Source: [Eubacterium] infirmum (GTDB taxonomy: Bacteria; Bacillota; Clostridia; Peptostreptococcales; Anaerovoracaceae). Taken from it: a stretch of 64,000 nt of DNA. The translations under genes were made by a program, and so were the position numbers. Below the pieces are notes generated by a model. The model saw nothing but the letters and a program-made list of their open reading frames with translations. It was not told where the DNA came from and ran no database searches. The stretch spans positions 558,001 to 622,000 of the forward strand of contig UGGN01000001.1 of the NCBI GenBank assembly GCA_900450455.1, read 5' to 3'. This document shows, one piece after another, positions 16,958 to 25,778 of the stretch; within the stretch, counting starts at the first letter, position 1; every line of letters begins with the position of its first letter.

Positions 16958-18050
16958 AGCTATTTCGTTTACACTTTTAATTTTATTAATCATACTGAAT
17001 ATCGTAGATACGAATAGATTTTCCTTGGCTCTTCTCTTCGCCTTTGTTATTGTGATGCTTGTAGCTTGTGCGATAGATTTTGTAATTCGAAGAAAACTGT
17101 CGGCAAAGCTCTTTTTAAACACAGGTGGAAGAACGGACAAAACTGCAGAGGGAATCCTTGAAATCAGAAATGACGGCTGGGTTCCTGTTATCTCACTAAA
17201 GATAAAGCTCAAGATAGTAAATTTATATACGGGCGATGAGAAGCATGAAATTTTCAATATATCTCTAAGTGGAAGAGAGAGAAAGAAAATCCGATTTAAT
17301 TTGGCAAGCGAGCACTGCGGTAAGCTTAGGTGTAGCCTTGAAAGAATGAGTCTTGAAGGCATCTTCGGCATCATCGATGTCAAGTGTGATGTACATGAGG
17401 AAAAGGCTGTGACCATGCTGCCGGAGGTATTTGATGTGGTCATAAGCTATGATCTCCATGAAAGCGACAGCTTTGATAATGATAGCTACTCACCTTACAA
17501 AAAAGGTAGAGATATGACGGAGACCTATCAAATAAGAGAATATGAGCAGGGAGACAGCCTCAAGCAGATACACTGGAAACTCTCAGGTAAGCTCGACAAG
17601 CTCATAGTTAGAGATCCATCGCTTCCTCTTGATAAAAAACTTATGGTATTTGTAGACAAGAGTCTCAAAGGGGAGACTCCGCCATCTCAGAAGGAGGCGC
17701 TTGCAGAACTTGCTGTTTCTGTGTGCCAAAGCCTAATAGACAGCGAGCTTGAGTTTGTCCTGGTTTGGAACGAGCCCGCCGAGAATGTCGCTTGGGTCAA
17801 GGATATGCAGTTCAGCGAGGATATGGGAGATGCAATCTCTCAAATTATAGGAACAAAACTTGTGGAGTCTGAAATAACATGTGCTCAAAGCTATACTTCA
17901 ATGTATGGCAGCAGCGATGCGACGCACATAATTTACATATCTGTCGGAAAGACAAGCTTTGATAATGAGTTTACGAGCGGCAGGGTGATTTTGATAGATG
18001 CATCTGATGAGGAATACAGGCAGAATAACAGAGAGCTTGTTCTTTATTAG
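16950..18050 (+). CDS. DUF58 membrane protein (MoxR partner)
   Basis: 366 residues. Two N-terminal membrane spans (about 4-19 and 23-45) lead to a cytoplasmic part containing the DUF58 signature YQIREYEQGDSLKQIHWKLS (about 192-211), then a von Willebrand-like fold. DUF58 proteins are partners of MoxR ATPases. ATG at 16950 is the only sensible start (a stop codon is directly upstream in frame). The ribosome site before it is poor (AAGAGA), because the native AGGAG now lies beyond the inserted element at 15384. Translation and transcription of this gene may therefore be altered. The next gene begins 15 bases later. Confidence 0.87.
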   Translation: MKRAISFTLLILLIILNIVDTNRFSLALLFAFVIVMLVACAIDFVIRRKLSAKLFLNTGGRTDKTAEGILEIRNDGWVPVISLKIKLKIVNLYTGDEKHEIFNISLSGRERKKIRFNLASEHCGKLRCSLERMSLEGIFGIIDVKCDVHEEKAVTMLPEVFDVVISYDLHESDSFDNDSYSPYKKGRDMTETYQIREYEQGDSLKQIHWKLSGKLDKLIVRDPSLPLDKKLMVFVDKSLKGETPPSQKEALAELAVSVCQSLIDSELEFVLVWNEPAENVAWVKDMQFSEDMGDAISQIIGTKLVESEITCAQSYTSMYGSSDATHIIYISVGKTSFDNEFTSGRVILIDASDEEYRQNNRELVLY

Positions 18051-18065
18051 ATTTAGGAGTTTAAG

Positions 18066-20447
18066 TTGAAAAAATTTGCTAATGAATCAAAACTTAATAT
18101 ACAAATAGCGGAACAAGGTGGAGGCTTTGCTAAGAAGATTATAGTAGCAGCCTTGAGCTTCCTTATCTCACTTTCGATTTTGAATATCGCCTTTGTGAGT
18201 CTGGCTCTGCAAAAGGCCGGGTTCTCAATGATTACGGTAGCAATCAGCCTGATTTTGGTAACAGCGCTGGAAATTGCACTTTCAAGGGGCGATGATAATG
18301 AAGTGTCGGGTATTAAAGCGGGGCTAAAGCAATATGGAGTTTTAATTCTTGTTGTGCTGCTCCTTGTGGCAACTCTGGTAGTCCACCATGATTTTGGAGA
18401 AGGGCTGAGGGCTCTTATGCAGAGAATCTCCGTGACGATGACCGAGGCTCAGGGAGGAATTCACGATAACTTCATAGAGGGGCAGGCATCAAAACTCGGT
18501 GTTCATTTCCTTACGCTTATGTTGGGAGTTGCGGTATTTGAGCTCGTGTTTTTGAGCATAAGGAAAGGGGCATTCTATACTTTTATAGCCTTGGCTCTTG
18601 CCGAGATTTGTCTTGCATATGCAGGAATTTTTACAGTTTCAATGAGCTTTGCCGTATCGACAGTTCTTTTGATTTCAGGAGCATTGCTGGCAGGAAACAG
18701 TAGTATGCTCAAGATTTCCGGGGGGAGGGCTTTGATTTCGAGCATTGTCGCTACGGTTCTTATCCTTTTGCTTGCACTTGTGCCACTTACAAGTTCGGAT
18801 ATCCTTCCGCTAAGAGCTGTGAGCCGTACAAATGATGCGATAAAGTCAGCTATGCACCGTAAAATCTACGGAGGAACAAAGCTTTTTGCCAGGGGAAATC
18901 TCTCATCGATTGAGGAGTTTGAGCCGAACAAAAGAGTCCAACTTGATGTGACGATGTCAAAGGCTGAGCCTATGTATCTTCGCGGTTTCGTAGGCGAGTA
19001 CCTCGATGGGAATAAGTGGGTCAATCTTACGGGCACGGGATTATCAGATGCCAGGGATAGATTCTACTGGCTCAGACAGAACGGTGTCTATGGAGAATCA
19101 CTGCTTGCGAGAAACAATCTCGAGAAAAACGGGAAGAATAATACCGGAGAGCTTAGTATAAAGCTCGTTAATGCAGATCGTCAGAACTTATACCTGCCAT
19201 ACTCTTTCCTTCAGGAGAAGAAGGCCATGTATATGGATTCCAGGATAGGCGATTCGGTCATCGCAGCTAACAGTAAAGAATCTAAATCATATAAGCTCAG
19301 CTACAGTAAGGACAGCGTCAAAGAGGCCTATGTTAACCAGAAAAAGCTAGGCTCAATTGCTCAGGATAAGGCGAGCACGACATATATGGAGTCCGTATAC
19401 AGGGACTTTGTGCATAAGAATTATCTCGATATATCAGCCGCAAATAAAAAGACATTAAAGAAAATTTTAGGTGACAGCAAGGCTTTGTCTACGAGCGAGG
19501 CTAAGCTTAAAATCGTGGAATTTATGAATAAAAACCTCAAGTACGATGAGAGCACATCATCTTCCGGCGAAAACGATGAACTCGGATACTTCCTGACTAA
19601 TTCAAAGGTGGGAAAGTCGGAGCTTTATGCCAGTGCGGCAACGCAGATGCTGAGATACTACGGTGTTCCGGCAAGATATGTCGAGGGCTATGTTATAACG
19701 GAGAAGATGATTGAAGATAATAGCTCCGGTGGTAAGGAGGCGGCATCAAAGCCGGCTAGCCTTACAGTAACTGAGGAGAACGCTCACGCATGGTGCGAAT
19801 ACTACCTCGACGGAGTGGGATGGATACCTTTTGATGTAGCGCCAAAGTACAGGGGGGAAATCAAATTCACCAAGACCGATGATGCCCTAAAGTCAGAACT
19901 TGGCGGTGGCAAGGGTTCCGAAGGAAGCTCAAGCGATAGCAGTGAAAAGAACGAGGAGAACAAGGATACCAATCAGGATATCGAAAACCCAATAAACAGC
20001 CAGAGCTTGGTGTTCACATATGCTAAGTTGTTTGTGCTCTTAGCTGTAATTCTTGTGCTCATTGTTTTAATCATCATAACTGCTATAAGGAGGTATCGAC
20101 TAAGGCGCTTCCTAAGAAGTCTTAAAACCTGTGATGCAAGACTCGCAGTAAAGAGGAGCTTCAGCTACAGCATGTATATCGTTTCGCAAAAGATAAGAGA
20201 TTTCGATGCATCTTTCATTAAAGAGAATATGGATAAAATTAGCGAGAACTTCCCTAATTCCGCTGATTTACTGCTTGAAGCAATAGCGGTAAATGACAGA
20301 GCTGTATATGCATCGGATGCTGAAATAATCAGTGATGGCGACAGAAACGTCGTGCTGAATTTCAACGAGTCGGTATCAAAGGAATACGCGGGGGGAAGGA
20401 ATTTGCTTTGCAGAATATTTGATAAATATATACGTGTTATATACTGA
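18066..20447 (+). CDS. transglutaminase-like membrane protein with Cys-to-Ser at the catalytic position
   Basis: 793 residues, TgpA/DUF3488-like layout: about six N-terminal spans (20-260), an extracellular beta-rich part, a transglutaminase-like core (about 485-600), a Ser/Glu-rich linker (about 615-640), one span (about 650-675) and a cytoplasmic tail. The core keeps His574 (ENAHAWCEYY) and Asp590 (PFDVAP) but the family motif G-x-C-x-x-[FY]-A reads GKSELYA, with Ser518 (codon TCG, 19617) in place of the nucleophilic Cys. The start is TTG at 18066 with TAGGAG upstream. It ends the MoxR-DUF58 set. Probably a non-peptidase or altered enzyme. Confidence 0.85.
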   Translation: MKKFANESKLNIQIAEQGGGFAKKIIVAALSFLISLSILNIAFVSLALQKAGFSMITVAISLILVTALEIALSRGDDNEVSGIKAGLKQYGVLILVVLLLVATLVVHHDFGEGLRALMQRISVTMTEAQGGIHDNFIEGQASKLGVHFLTLMLGVAVFELVFLSIRKGAFYTFIALALAEICLAYAGIFTVSMSFAVSTVLLISGALLAGNSSMLKISGGRALISSIVATVLILLLALVPLTSSDILPLRAVSRTNDAIKSAMHRKIYGGTKLFARGNLSSIEEFEPNKRVQLDVTMSKAEPMYLRGFVGEYLDGNKWVNLTGTGLSDARDRFYWLRQNGVYGESLLARNNLEKNGKNNTGELSIKLVNADRQNLYLPYSFLQEKKAMYMDSRIGDSVIAANSKESKSYKLSYSKDSVKEAYVNQKKLGSIAQDKASTTYMESVYRDFVHKNYLDISAANKKTLKKILGDSKALSTSEAKLKIVEFMNKNLKYDESTSSSGENDELGYFLTNSKVGKSELYASAATQMLRYYGVPARYVEGYVITEKMIEDNSSGGKEAASKPASLTVTEENAHAWCEYYLDGVGWIPFDVAPKYRGEIKFTKTDDALKSELGGGKGSEGSSSDSSEKNEENKDTNQDIENPINSQSLVFTYAKLFVLLAVILVLIVLIIITAIRRYRLRRFLRSLKTCDARLAVKRSFSYSMYIVSQKIRDFDASFIKENMDKISENFPNSADLLLEAIAVNDRAVYASDAEIISDGDRNVVLNFNESVSKEYAGGRNLLCRIFDKYIRVIY

Positions 20448-20499
20448 TGTGTAAATCCTTAAAGCTACTGAAAAATAGCCGAAAATACGATATTGATTA

Positions 20500-20529
20500 T
20501 TGACAAAATACGGTTTTTTTAGATATAAT
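20500..20529 (+). promoter_or_regulatory. sigma-A promoter for the cobalamin-riboswitch leader
   Basis: Consensus TTGACA (20500-20505), 18-base spacer, consensus TATAAT (20524-20529). RNA should start near 20536, just ahead of the aptamer. Confidence 0.85.
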
Positions 20530-20545
20530 TTAATTAACAATATAA

Positions 20546-20657
20546 GATTCTTTGCATGCCAATCAGGTTAGAGTCCTGGACGGTCCCGCCACTGTAAATG
20601 CTAGAGCACGAGTCAGGTAGCTGCAGAGAAGGTGCTGAGACTGCGAGAGACAGAATC
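20546..20657 (+). promoter_or_regulatory. cobalamin (AdoCbl-type) riboswitch aptamer
   Basis: The conserved core reads GAGTCC...GGTCCCGCCACTGTAA (20570-20598) followed by the B12-box-like CGAGTCAGGTAGCTGC (20609-20624). A closing P1 helix GATTCT (20546-20551) / AGAATC (20652-20657) is visible. A terminator follows at once (20681-20707), so high cobalamin should stop transcription before the surface-protein gene. Confidence 0.88.
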
Positions 20658-20680
20658 AGGCAATCAATCATGGAAAAACG

Positions 20681-20707
20681 GGCTGTGATATTTCACAGCC
20701 TTTTTTT
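20681..20707 (+). terminator. riboswitch expression-platform terminator
   Basis: GGCTGTGA / TCACAGCC 8-bp perfect stem with TATT loop (20681-20700), followed by seven Ts. It lies between the aptamer and the gene's ribosome site. Confidence 0.88.
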
Positions 20708-20738
20708 AGGCAATTTGTTATTATTGAAGGGAGAAAAA

Positions 20739-23700
20739 ATGGAAGGTGTTAAGAGACTGAGCAGTAGATTACTCGTAATCGTACTGACTATGGCAATGCT
20801 GATGACAAGCATGGCTTTGCCTATGAATTCGCATGCGGCGATACTCTATCCTAAGATGACCGTAAAGGTTGTTGATGATAGCGGTACAACCGTAAAGAAC
20901 CCAAAAGTTGAGGTGTCATATGAAGATGAAATCTATGATAGCCTTACGGACGAGACAGAGACGGAGATAGTGAATGTTAATCCTGATTCGGAAGGCAAGT
21001 ACAAGCTTTTTGTAAATAGAAAGACAACTGTCAAGGTTTCTAAGGAGGGCTATGAGACAAAGACTGAGGTGTTTAAACCTGATGACTCAAAGGATGAGTT
21101 TGAGAAGACAATAACTCTCAAGAAAACCGGTGGCGACACACCTGAAGCGCCGGCGGATAAGCTGACTCCAATCGTTAACAGATTCAAAGGTGAGTTCGGA
21201 GCACTCGTTGCAAAATATGGAAAGACAAATAATGCGGCAGAGCTCGTGATTGAGAAAATCAATACATATAAAGATCTGGATTCCGAAGGGGTTACAGTTA
21301 AGACTGTGAGCTCGAATACGGAATCGGTTATCGCAAATGACGGAAAGATAACATATATCAAGAAGGATGCACCTGCAAGCACTATAAACCATGCTAATGT
21401 AGGATGCACTTTTGAGATTTCCTATAACGGTAAATCCCAAACCGTGAGTAGAACCGTCATGGTCGGTTGGGATGTACCACATGTAAATCAGAAGATAAAG
21501 ACGGTTGCGGACGGTATAAGCTTTGATACTATTAAAAACGGAAATACTTCGGAAAATAACATAGTATCTGATCTGACACTTCCTCAGATTGACGGAAACA
21601 GTGTAATGACCGCATGGACCCGCACGCAATGGGAGTCATCGAATCCCGATGTGCTGAGCATTCAGGACGGCAGCCAGTTTGCAGGTCTTAATACACCTAA
21701 GAAGGCGGTTGTCAAGCAGCCTAAGAAGGATACTGTAGTTACGCTTACGGCAAGGACAGGTGTAAATGACAGCATACTTAATGAAAATATCCAGAAAGCT
21801 GATGAGTTTAATACCGTAACAAAGAAATTCACATTAACAGTCAAGGGCAGCGGAGAGGAAGAGACAAAGCCGGAGGATCTTCAAGCACTTTTAGACAAGT
21901 ACATTACAGTTAATGACCTGAAGTACTTTGTCAAAGAGGACGGGGTATTTGATGCAAATAACGTTGTCGGAGATATTCAGCTTCCAAGATATACAAAGAT
22001 AAAAGATGAAAACAACAAGCTGGTATTCAAGAATAAGGAAATCAAGTACAGCACGGATGACAGTGCTATAACAGTAAATGGATATAGAGCAGCTGTAGAT
22101 CGTTTTCAGCAGGAAAACAAGACAGTTAATTTAATAGTTTCATTCACAAGGGATAATGTTACAGTAACAAAGAAAATTCCGCTAAAGATTGCAGTAATAA
22201 CAGATGCTGAGCTGGATGCAGAAATCAAGGCAATGGATTATGCTAAGGCGCATTTCTTTGACGGAATAAACAATGGAGCGAATGTTGATAAGGATTCCAT
22301 AAAGGAAAACCTGCATGCATTCTATGAGTTCCGCTTTGATGGTGAAAAGCCTGTATGGGTTTACACCATGGCCGAAAAGACAGGAAGGGGAATCGTTCCG
22401 GTTAGCTATTTTGACTCAAGCTGGGAGGCAGAGACAAACGGCTATAGCACATTTAAGTCATCAAATAGAGATGTTATTGCACACCAGAACTTAATTGTAA
22501 CAAGACCTGCACAGAATACAAAGCTTACAGTTACGTCATGGCTTGGCAGTGCAAAGTATGGAGATCTTGCAAAGAAGTATCCGAACAACGCAAAACTCCA
22601 AAAACTGTACAAACAGGAGGTTTCTGTAGAACTGACAGTTCTCGGAAAGAGCAGCAAGAAGGATGTACTAAGCGCTAAGATAAATGAAGCGAAGAACCTC
22701 GTAGCGGCAATAAGCGAGGGCGACAAGGCCGGCGAGTACGCAAAGGGAACAAAGCATAAACTTGAGAAAGCTATCGCAGATGCAGAAGCTGTAAATAGCG
22801 ATGCCGGTGCAGATGCTGAGAAAGTTGAGGCGGCAATAAAGGCTCTTGAAAAGGCGATGAAGGAAGCAAACGATGCGCAGAATCCTATCGCAATTTCAGC
22901 TATAGTTCAGAATGAGAGCAATGCATACACCAATGTATTTGGCGGTCTCAAGGTCAGCCCTAAGGAAGCAGCAAATCACGGATACTTTAAGTCGGAGGCT
23001 TTCGCAAACAAGACAACAGTGCTGGATGCACTTGTAGCAATACATCACGAGATGTATGGTGCTGAGTTTGATGAAAATCCGGAAAAGTATCTCGTAGTTC
23101 CGGAAAATGGATTTATAAAAAAGATTTTCGGTGTTTCAACGAGCGACCTGGGATACTATGTAAATAACACATACCCTGTTGATGAGAAAGGGATGGGAAC
23201 TGTAGCAAACACAACAGTTCTAAACAATGGTGATGTTCTAAACATATTCAGATACTTTAATCAGGACTACAAAGCTATCTATATGAGCTTTGATGAGAAG
23301 AATGTTGAGACTAAGGCATCACAGGAATTTAGCCTGACACTCAAGGGAGAAAAGACTCTCGCTGACTGGAGCAAGAAGAAGGATGCATACGCCGGTGCTA
23401 AGGTGGCTGTAAAAGACGCAGAGGGCAATATTGTAGCAGAGGCTGTTACCGATAAGGACGGAGTGGCTAAACTTAAGGTTGATAAGGCAGGCAAGTACAC
23501 TGCAACGGTTACAGCGCTGGCTGAGGATGAGACAGTAAGCAAGCAGTTCATAGCACCTTATGCTGAGATTACAGTTAATGAAAAAGAGAAGCCTGAAGTT
23601 AAGGAAGAGGACGTAAGGGTAGCCGGAGATACGAGATACGATACAGCGTATAAGAACGCCGATGCACTGAAAAAGCAGCTTGGCCTTGAGATGTTTGATT

Positions 23701-24491
23701 CTGCTGTAGTAGCATGCGGAACAAACTATCCGGATGCGCTTTCAGCAGCATATCTTGCAAAGGTTAAGAATGCACCGCTTCTACTTTCAGATGTAGGAGA
23801 GGTTCAGGGAACTGTAGAATACATTAGGAAAAATGTAACAAAGGGCAAAACGGTATATTTAATCGGAGGAAGAAGAGTACTTCCAGAGGAAATCAAAACA
23901 TTGCTTGGCTCAGACTATGATGTAAAGCGCATTGAGGGAGCTGACAGATTCCTAACAAACTTAGCTGTTTTAAAGGAAGCAAATGTAAACAATGAAGAAA
24001 TTATGGTTTGCTCAGGATTAGGCTATGCAGATGCACTTTCAGCAGCGGCAACAGGAAGACCGGTTCTTCTAGTAGACGATGCTTTAACAGCTGAGCAGAA
24101 GGCATTCCTTGGTGTAATAAATCCTGCTAAGTTCTACATAGTTGGAGGAAAGAAAGCTGTAAACTATAATGTACAAGCATCACTTTCAGCTATGAAAAAC
24201 ACAGAGAGAATCGCTGGAGCTGACAGGTTCGATACAGCGGTACAGGTTGCAAAGAAGTTCTTTGATATGAAGTTGTCAACAGTTGTAATTGCAAACGGAA
24301 ATGGCTTTGCAGATGGAATCGTAGCTGGAGTTACGGCTATGGCAAACAAGGCACCTCTACTTCTTGTTGACAGTGATAATTTAAAAGGCGTTGCAGACTT
24401 TGTAAAGGAAGCCGGAGCAAAGAGAAGCATCGTAATGGGAGGAGCAAGGTCAGTTAGCGACCAAGCTGTAAAGGTTTTGATGGGTAGATAA
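20739..24491 (+). CDS. S-layer-type CWB2 surface protein with DUF4430 domain, cobalamin-riboswitch controlled
   Basis: 1250 residues. A signal peptide (cleavage near NSHA-A) precedes a carboxypeptidase-regulatory-like domain (about 38-125), a series of bacterial Ig-like regions (about 130-600), a FIVAR-type helical repeat (about 645-713), a DUF4430 domain (about 717-850, DLGYYVNNTYPVDEKGMG), a second carboxypeptidase-like beta domain (about 870-945) and three CWB2 repeats (about 960-1250; AGDTRYDTA, EGADRFLTN, AGADRFDTA) that hold proteins to the cell wall polymer. ATG at 20739 has GAAGGGAG upstream; the frame runs further up into the riboswitch and is not coding there. Riboswitch control and the transcobalamin-like domain argue for surface corrinoid capture. 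Confidence 0.9.
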   Translation: MEGVKRLSSRLLVIVLTMAMLMTSMALPMNSHAAILYPKMTVKVVDDSGTTVKNPKVEVSYEDEIYDSLTDETETEIVNVNPDSEGKYKLFVNRKTTVKVSKEGYETKTEVFKPDDSKDEFEKTITLKKTGGDTPEAPADKLTPIVNRFKGEFGALVAKYGKTNNAAELVIEKINTYKDLDSEGVTVKTVSSNTESVIANDGKITYIKKDAPASTINHANVGCTFEISYNGKSQTVSRTVMVGWDVPHVNQKIKTVADGISFDTIKNGNTSENNIVSDLTLPQIDGNSVMTAWTRTQWESSNPDVLSIQDGSQFAGLNTPKKAVVKQPKKDTVVTLTARTGVNDSILNENIQKADEFNTVTKKFTLTVKGSGEEETKPEDLQALLDKYITVNDLKYFVKEDGVFDANNVVGDIQLPRYTKIKDENNKLVFKNKEIKYSTDDSAITVNGYRAAVDRFQQENKTVNLIVSFTRDNVTVTKKIPLKIAVITDAELDAEIKAMDYAKAHFFDGINNGANVDKDSIKENLHAFYEFRFDGEKPVWVYTMAEKTGRGIVPVSYFDSSWEAETNGYSTFKSSNRDVIAHQNLIVTRPAQNTKLTVTSWLGSAKYGDLAKKYPNNAKLQKLYKQEVSVELTVLGKSSKKDVLSAKINEAKNLVAAISEGDKAGEYAKGTKHKLEKAIADAEAVNSDAGADAEKVEAAIKALEKAMKEANDAQNPIAISAIVQNESNAYTNVFGGLKVSPKEAANHGYFKSEAFANKTTVLDALVAIHHEMYGAEFDENPEKYLVVPENGFIKKIFGVSTSDLGYYVNNTYPVDEKGMGTVANTTVLNNGDVLNIFRYFNQDYKAIYMSFDEKNVETKASQEFSLTLKGEKTLADWSKKKDAYAGAKVAVKDAEGNIVAEAVTDKDGVAKLKVDKAGKYTATVTALAEDETVSKQFIAPYAEITVNEKEKPEVKEEDVRVAGDTRYDTAYKNADALKKQLGLEMFDSAVVACGTNYPDALSAAYLAKVKNAPLLLSDVGEVQGTVEYIRKNVTKGKTVYLIGGRRVLPEEIKTLLGSDYDVKRIEGADRFLTNLAVLKEANVNNEEIMVCSGLGYADALSAAATGRPVLLVDDALTAEQKAFLGVINPAKFYIVGGKKAVNYNVQASLSAMKNTERIAGADRFDTAVQVAKKFFDMKLSTVVIANGNGFADGIVAGVTAMANKAPLLLVDSDNLKGVADFVKEAGAKRSIVMGGARSVSDQAVKVLMGR

Positions 24492-24518
24492 TCCAGAAAA
24501 TAATTTAAAATTCAACAA

Positions 24519-24553
24519 AAAGGCGAGCCGGTATATATCGGCTTGCCTTTTGC
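24519..24553 (+). terminator. intrinsic terminator of the CWB2 gene
   Basis: Twelve-pair stem (24519-24530 with 24539-24550, AAAGGC...GCCTTT with one G-T pair) and T-rich end. It is 28 bases after the stop codon and separates this gene from queT. Confidence 0.8.
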
Positions 24554-24559
24554 GTCTTC

Positions 24560-24588
24560 TTTACTCATCAAGTAAGAAATGATATAAT
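24560..24588 (+). promoter_or_regulatory. promoter for queT
   Basis: TTTACT (24560-24565), 17-base spacer, TATAAT (24583-24588). RNA start near 24595 coincides with the first base of the preQ1 aptamer helix. Confidence 0.65.
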
Positions 24589-24595
24589 AAATTTT

Positions 24596-24634
24596 GAGTG
24601 TTCGAAACCATCCACTCGTAAAACAAAACTAAGG
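24596..24634 (+). promoter_or_regulatory. preQ1-I riboswitch
   Basis: Helix GAGTG (24596-24600) / CACTC (24613-24617) closes a 12-base loop rich in C (TTCGAAACCATC); a downstream A-rich tail AAAACAAAACTAAGG (24620-24634) matches the pseudoknot tail of class I preQ1 aptamers. The tail runs into the AAGGAG ribosome site of queT, so control should be translational: preQ1 binding hides the ribosome site. The downstream gene is a QueT-family queuosine-precursor transporter, which supports the call. Confidence 0.83.
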
Positions 24635-24645
24635 AGAAACTTAAT

Positions 24646-25149
24646 ATGAAAAACAGAACAGTATTATTCGTGACAAAGGCTGCGATGATAGCTGCGGTAT
24701 ACGTAGTGATTACCATCGTGCTAGCACCGATTTCATTCGGACAGGTTCAGCTTAGGGTATCTGAAGCTCTAACTATCATGCCGGTATTTACAGCGGCAGC
24801 AATTCCCGGAGTGTTCATCGGTTGTCTGATTGGCAATATCCTGGGAGGCGCAGTGCTTCCGGATATCATCTTCGGTAGCTTGGCAACGCTTGTAGCGGCG
24901 GTGATAAGCTATAAACTTAGAGGCAGGGGGCTTTTGATAGCATCGATACCGCCTGTTGTGGTCAACATGCTGGTAGTGCCTTTTGTTTTAAAATACGCAT
25001 ATTCTGTTCCGCTACCAATTCCGTTTATGATGCTGACAGTTGGAGCAGGCGAAATAGTATCCTGCTGTATTCTGGGTGTTGGACTTGGCAAGCTTATTCA
25101 GAAGAATAAATTTATTTTGGGAGATGAGTCACTTGAAAGAAAATCATAA
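24646..25149 (+). CDS. queT: QueT-family queuosine-precursor ECF S component
   Basis: 167 residues with five to six spans, the size of a compact S component. QueT proteins bind a queuosine precursor (preQ1, preQ0 or queuine) for import through a shared ECF module. The family segments FGQVQLRVSEALTIMP (about 30-45) and GCLIGNILGGAVLPDIIFGS (about 65-84) are present. It has AAGGAG 7 bases before ATG, which is also the 3' end of the preQ1 aptamer. No T or A component is next to it; it would use a shared energising module elsewhere. It overlaps the next gene. Confidence 0.93.
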   Translation: MKNRTVLFVTKAAMIAAVYVVITIVLAPISFGQVQLRVSEALTIMPVFTAAAIPGVFIGCLIGNILGGAVLPDIIFGSLATLVAAVISYKLRGRGLLIASIPPVVVNMLVVPFVLKYAYSVPLPIPFMMLTVGAGEIVSCCILGVGLGKLIQKNKFILGDESLERKS

Positions 25150-25759
25150 GGAAATGAACAAGCCTGATATGTCTTTTGACAGTTCCAAAGAAGGATGTAA
25201 TCAAGGCAATCTTGTAAAGCTCATAGATGTTGATGATGATTTTATCATCGAGCTGAGATATGCAACTGAGGACAATTTCACGGGCAAAAGAGTCTACGAA
25301 TCGGCAGAGTGCTACATAGATAGAGAGACCCTAAAGATGCTCATAGAGGCAAGAAATGTATTCAAAAGGGATGGGTATCGCATAAAAATTTGGGATGCCT
25401 ATAGACCTATAAGTGCCCAGAAACGCTTCTGGGAGATTTATCCCGACGACAATTTCGTGGCAAGGCCACCGGATATGAAGACGATGACTAGCTTCAGATC
25501 AACTCACATGAACGGACAGTGTGTCGATATAACGCTAACCGACATGGAGGGTAGGGAACTCAAGATGCCGACATGCTTCGATGATTTCAGGGAGATTGCG
25601 GCACTTAGGAACAACGACCCGGAAACTGAGGAGTATAAGAACGCCGCCTATATGTGCAGGGTGATGGAGTCGGCCGGATTTGGTGCATCGCGTACTGAAT
25701 GGTGGCATTTCTACGACAACAAAAATCCACATCCTAGATATCTCGACTACAGGATTTAA
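25133..25759 (+). CDS. VanX-like D-Ala-D-Ala dipeptidase (M15D)
   Basis: About 208 residues. VanX/DdpX enzymes are zinc DD-dipeptidases that split D-Ala-D-Ala. The zinc and catalytic motifs are complete: SxHxxGxxxD as STHMNGQCVD (His and Asp ligands), and EWWH near the C-terminus (catalytic Glu and third zinc His). DAYRPISAQ supplies the catalytic Arg region. The start is uncertain: TTG at 25133 has GGGAG nine bases upstream; ATG at 25124 or 25154 is possible. There are no van resistance genes around it, so a role in D-Ala-D-Ala recycling or peptide use is more likely than vancomycin resistance. It overlaps queT by 17 bases. Confidence 0.87.
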   Translation: MKENHKEMNKPDMSFDSSKEGCNQGNLVKLIDVDDDFIIELRYATEDNFTGKRVYESAECYIDRETLKMLIEARNVFKRDGYRIKIWDAYRPISAQKRFWEIYPDDNFVARPPDMKTMTSFRSTHMNGQCVDITLTDMEGRELKMPTCFDDFREIAALRNNDPETEEYKNAAYMCRVMESAGFGASRTEWWHFYDNKNPHPRYLDYRI

Positions 25760-25778
25760 TATTGGAGATTAAGCTTTG

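Noticed and set aside
20598..20738. Coding extension upstream of the CWB2 protein
   Set aside because: The open frame crosses the cobalamin aptamer and terminator; the signal peptide begins at 20739 with a proper ribosome site.
25133..25759. Vancomycin-resistance cluster
   Set aside because: Only the VanX-like gene is present; neighbours are queT and mtnA, with no VanA/VanH/VanRS homologues.
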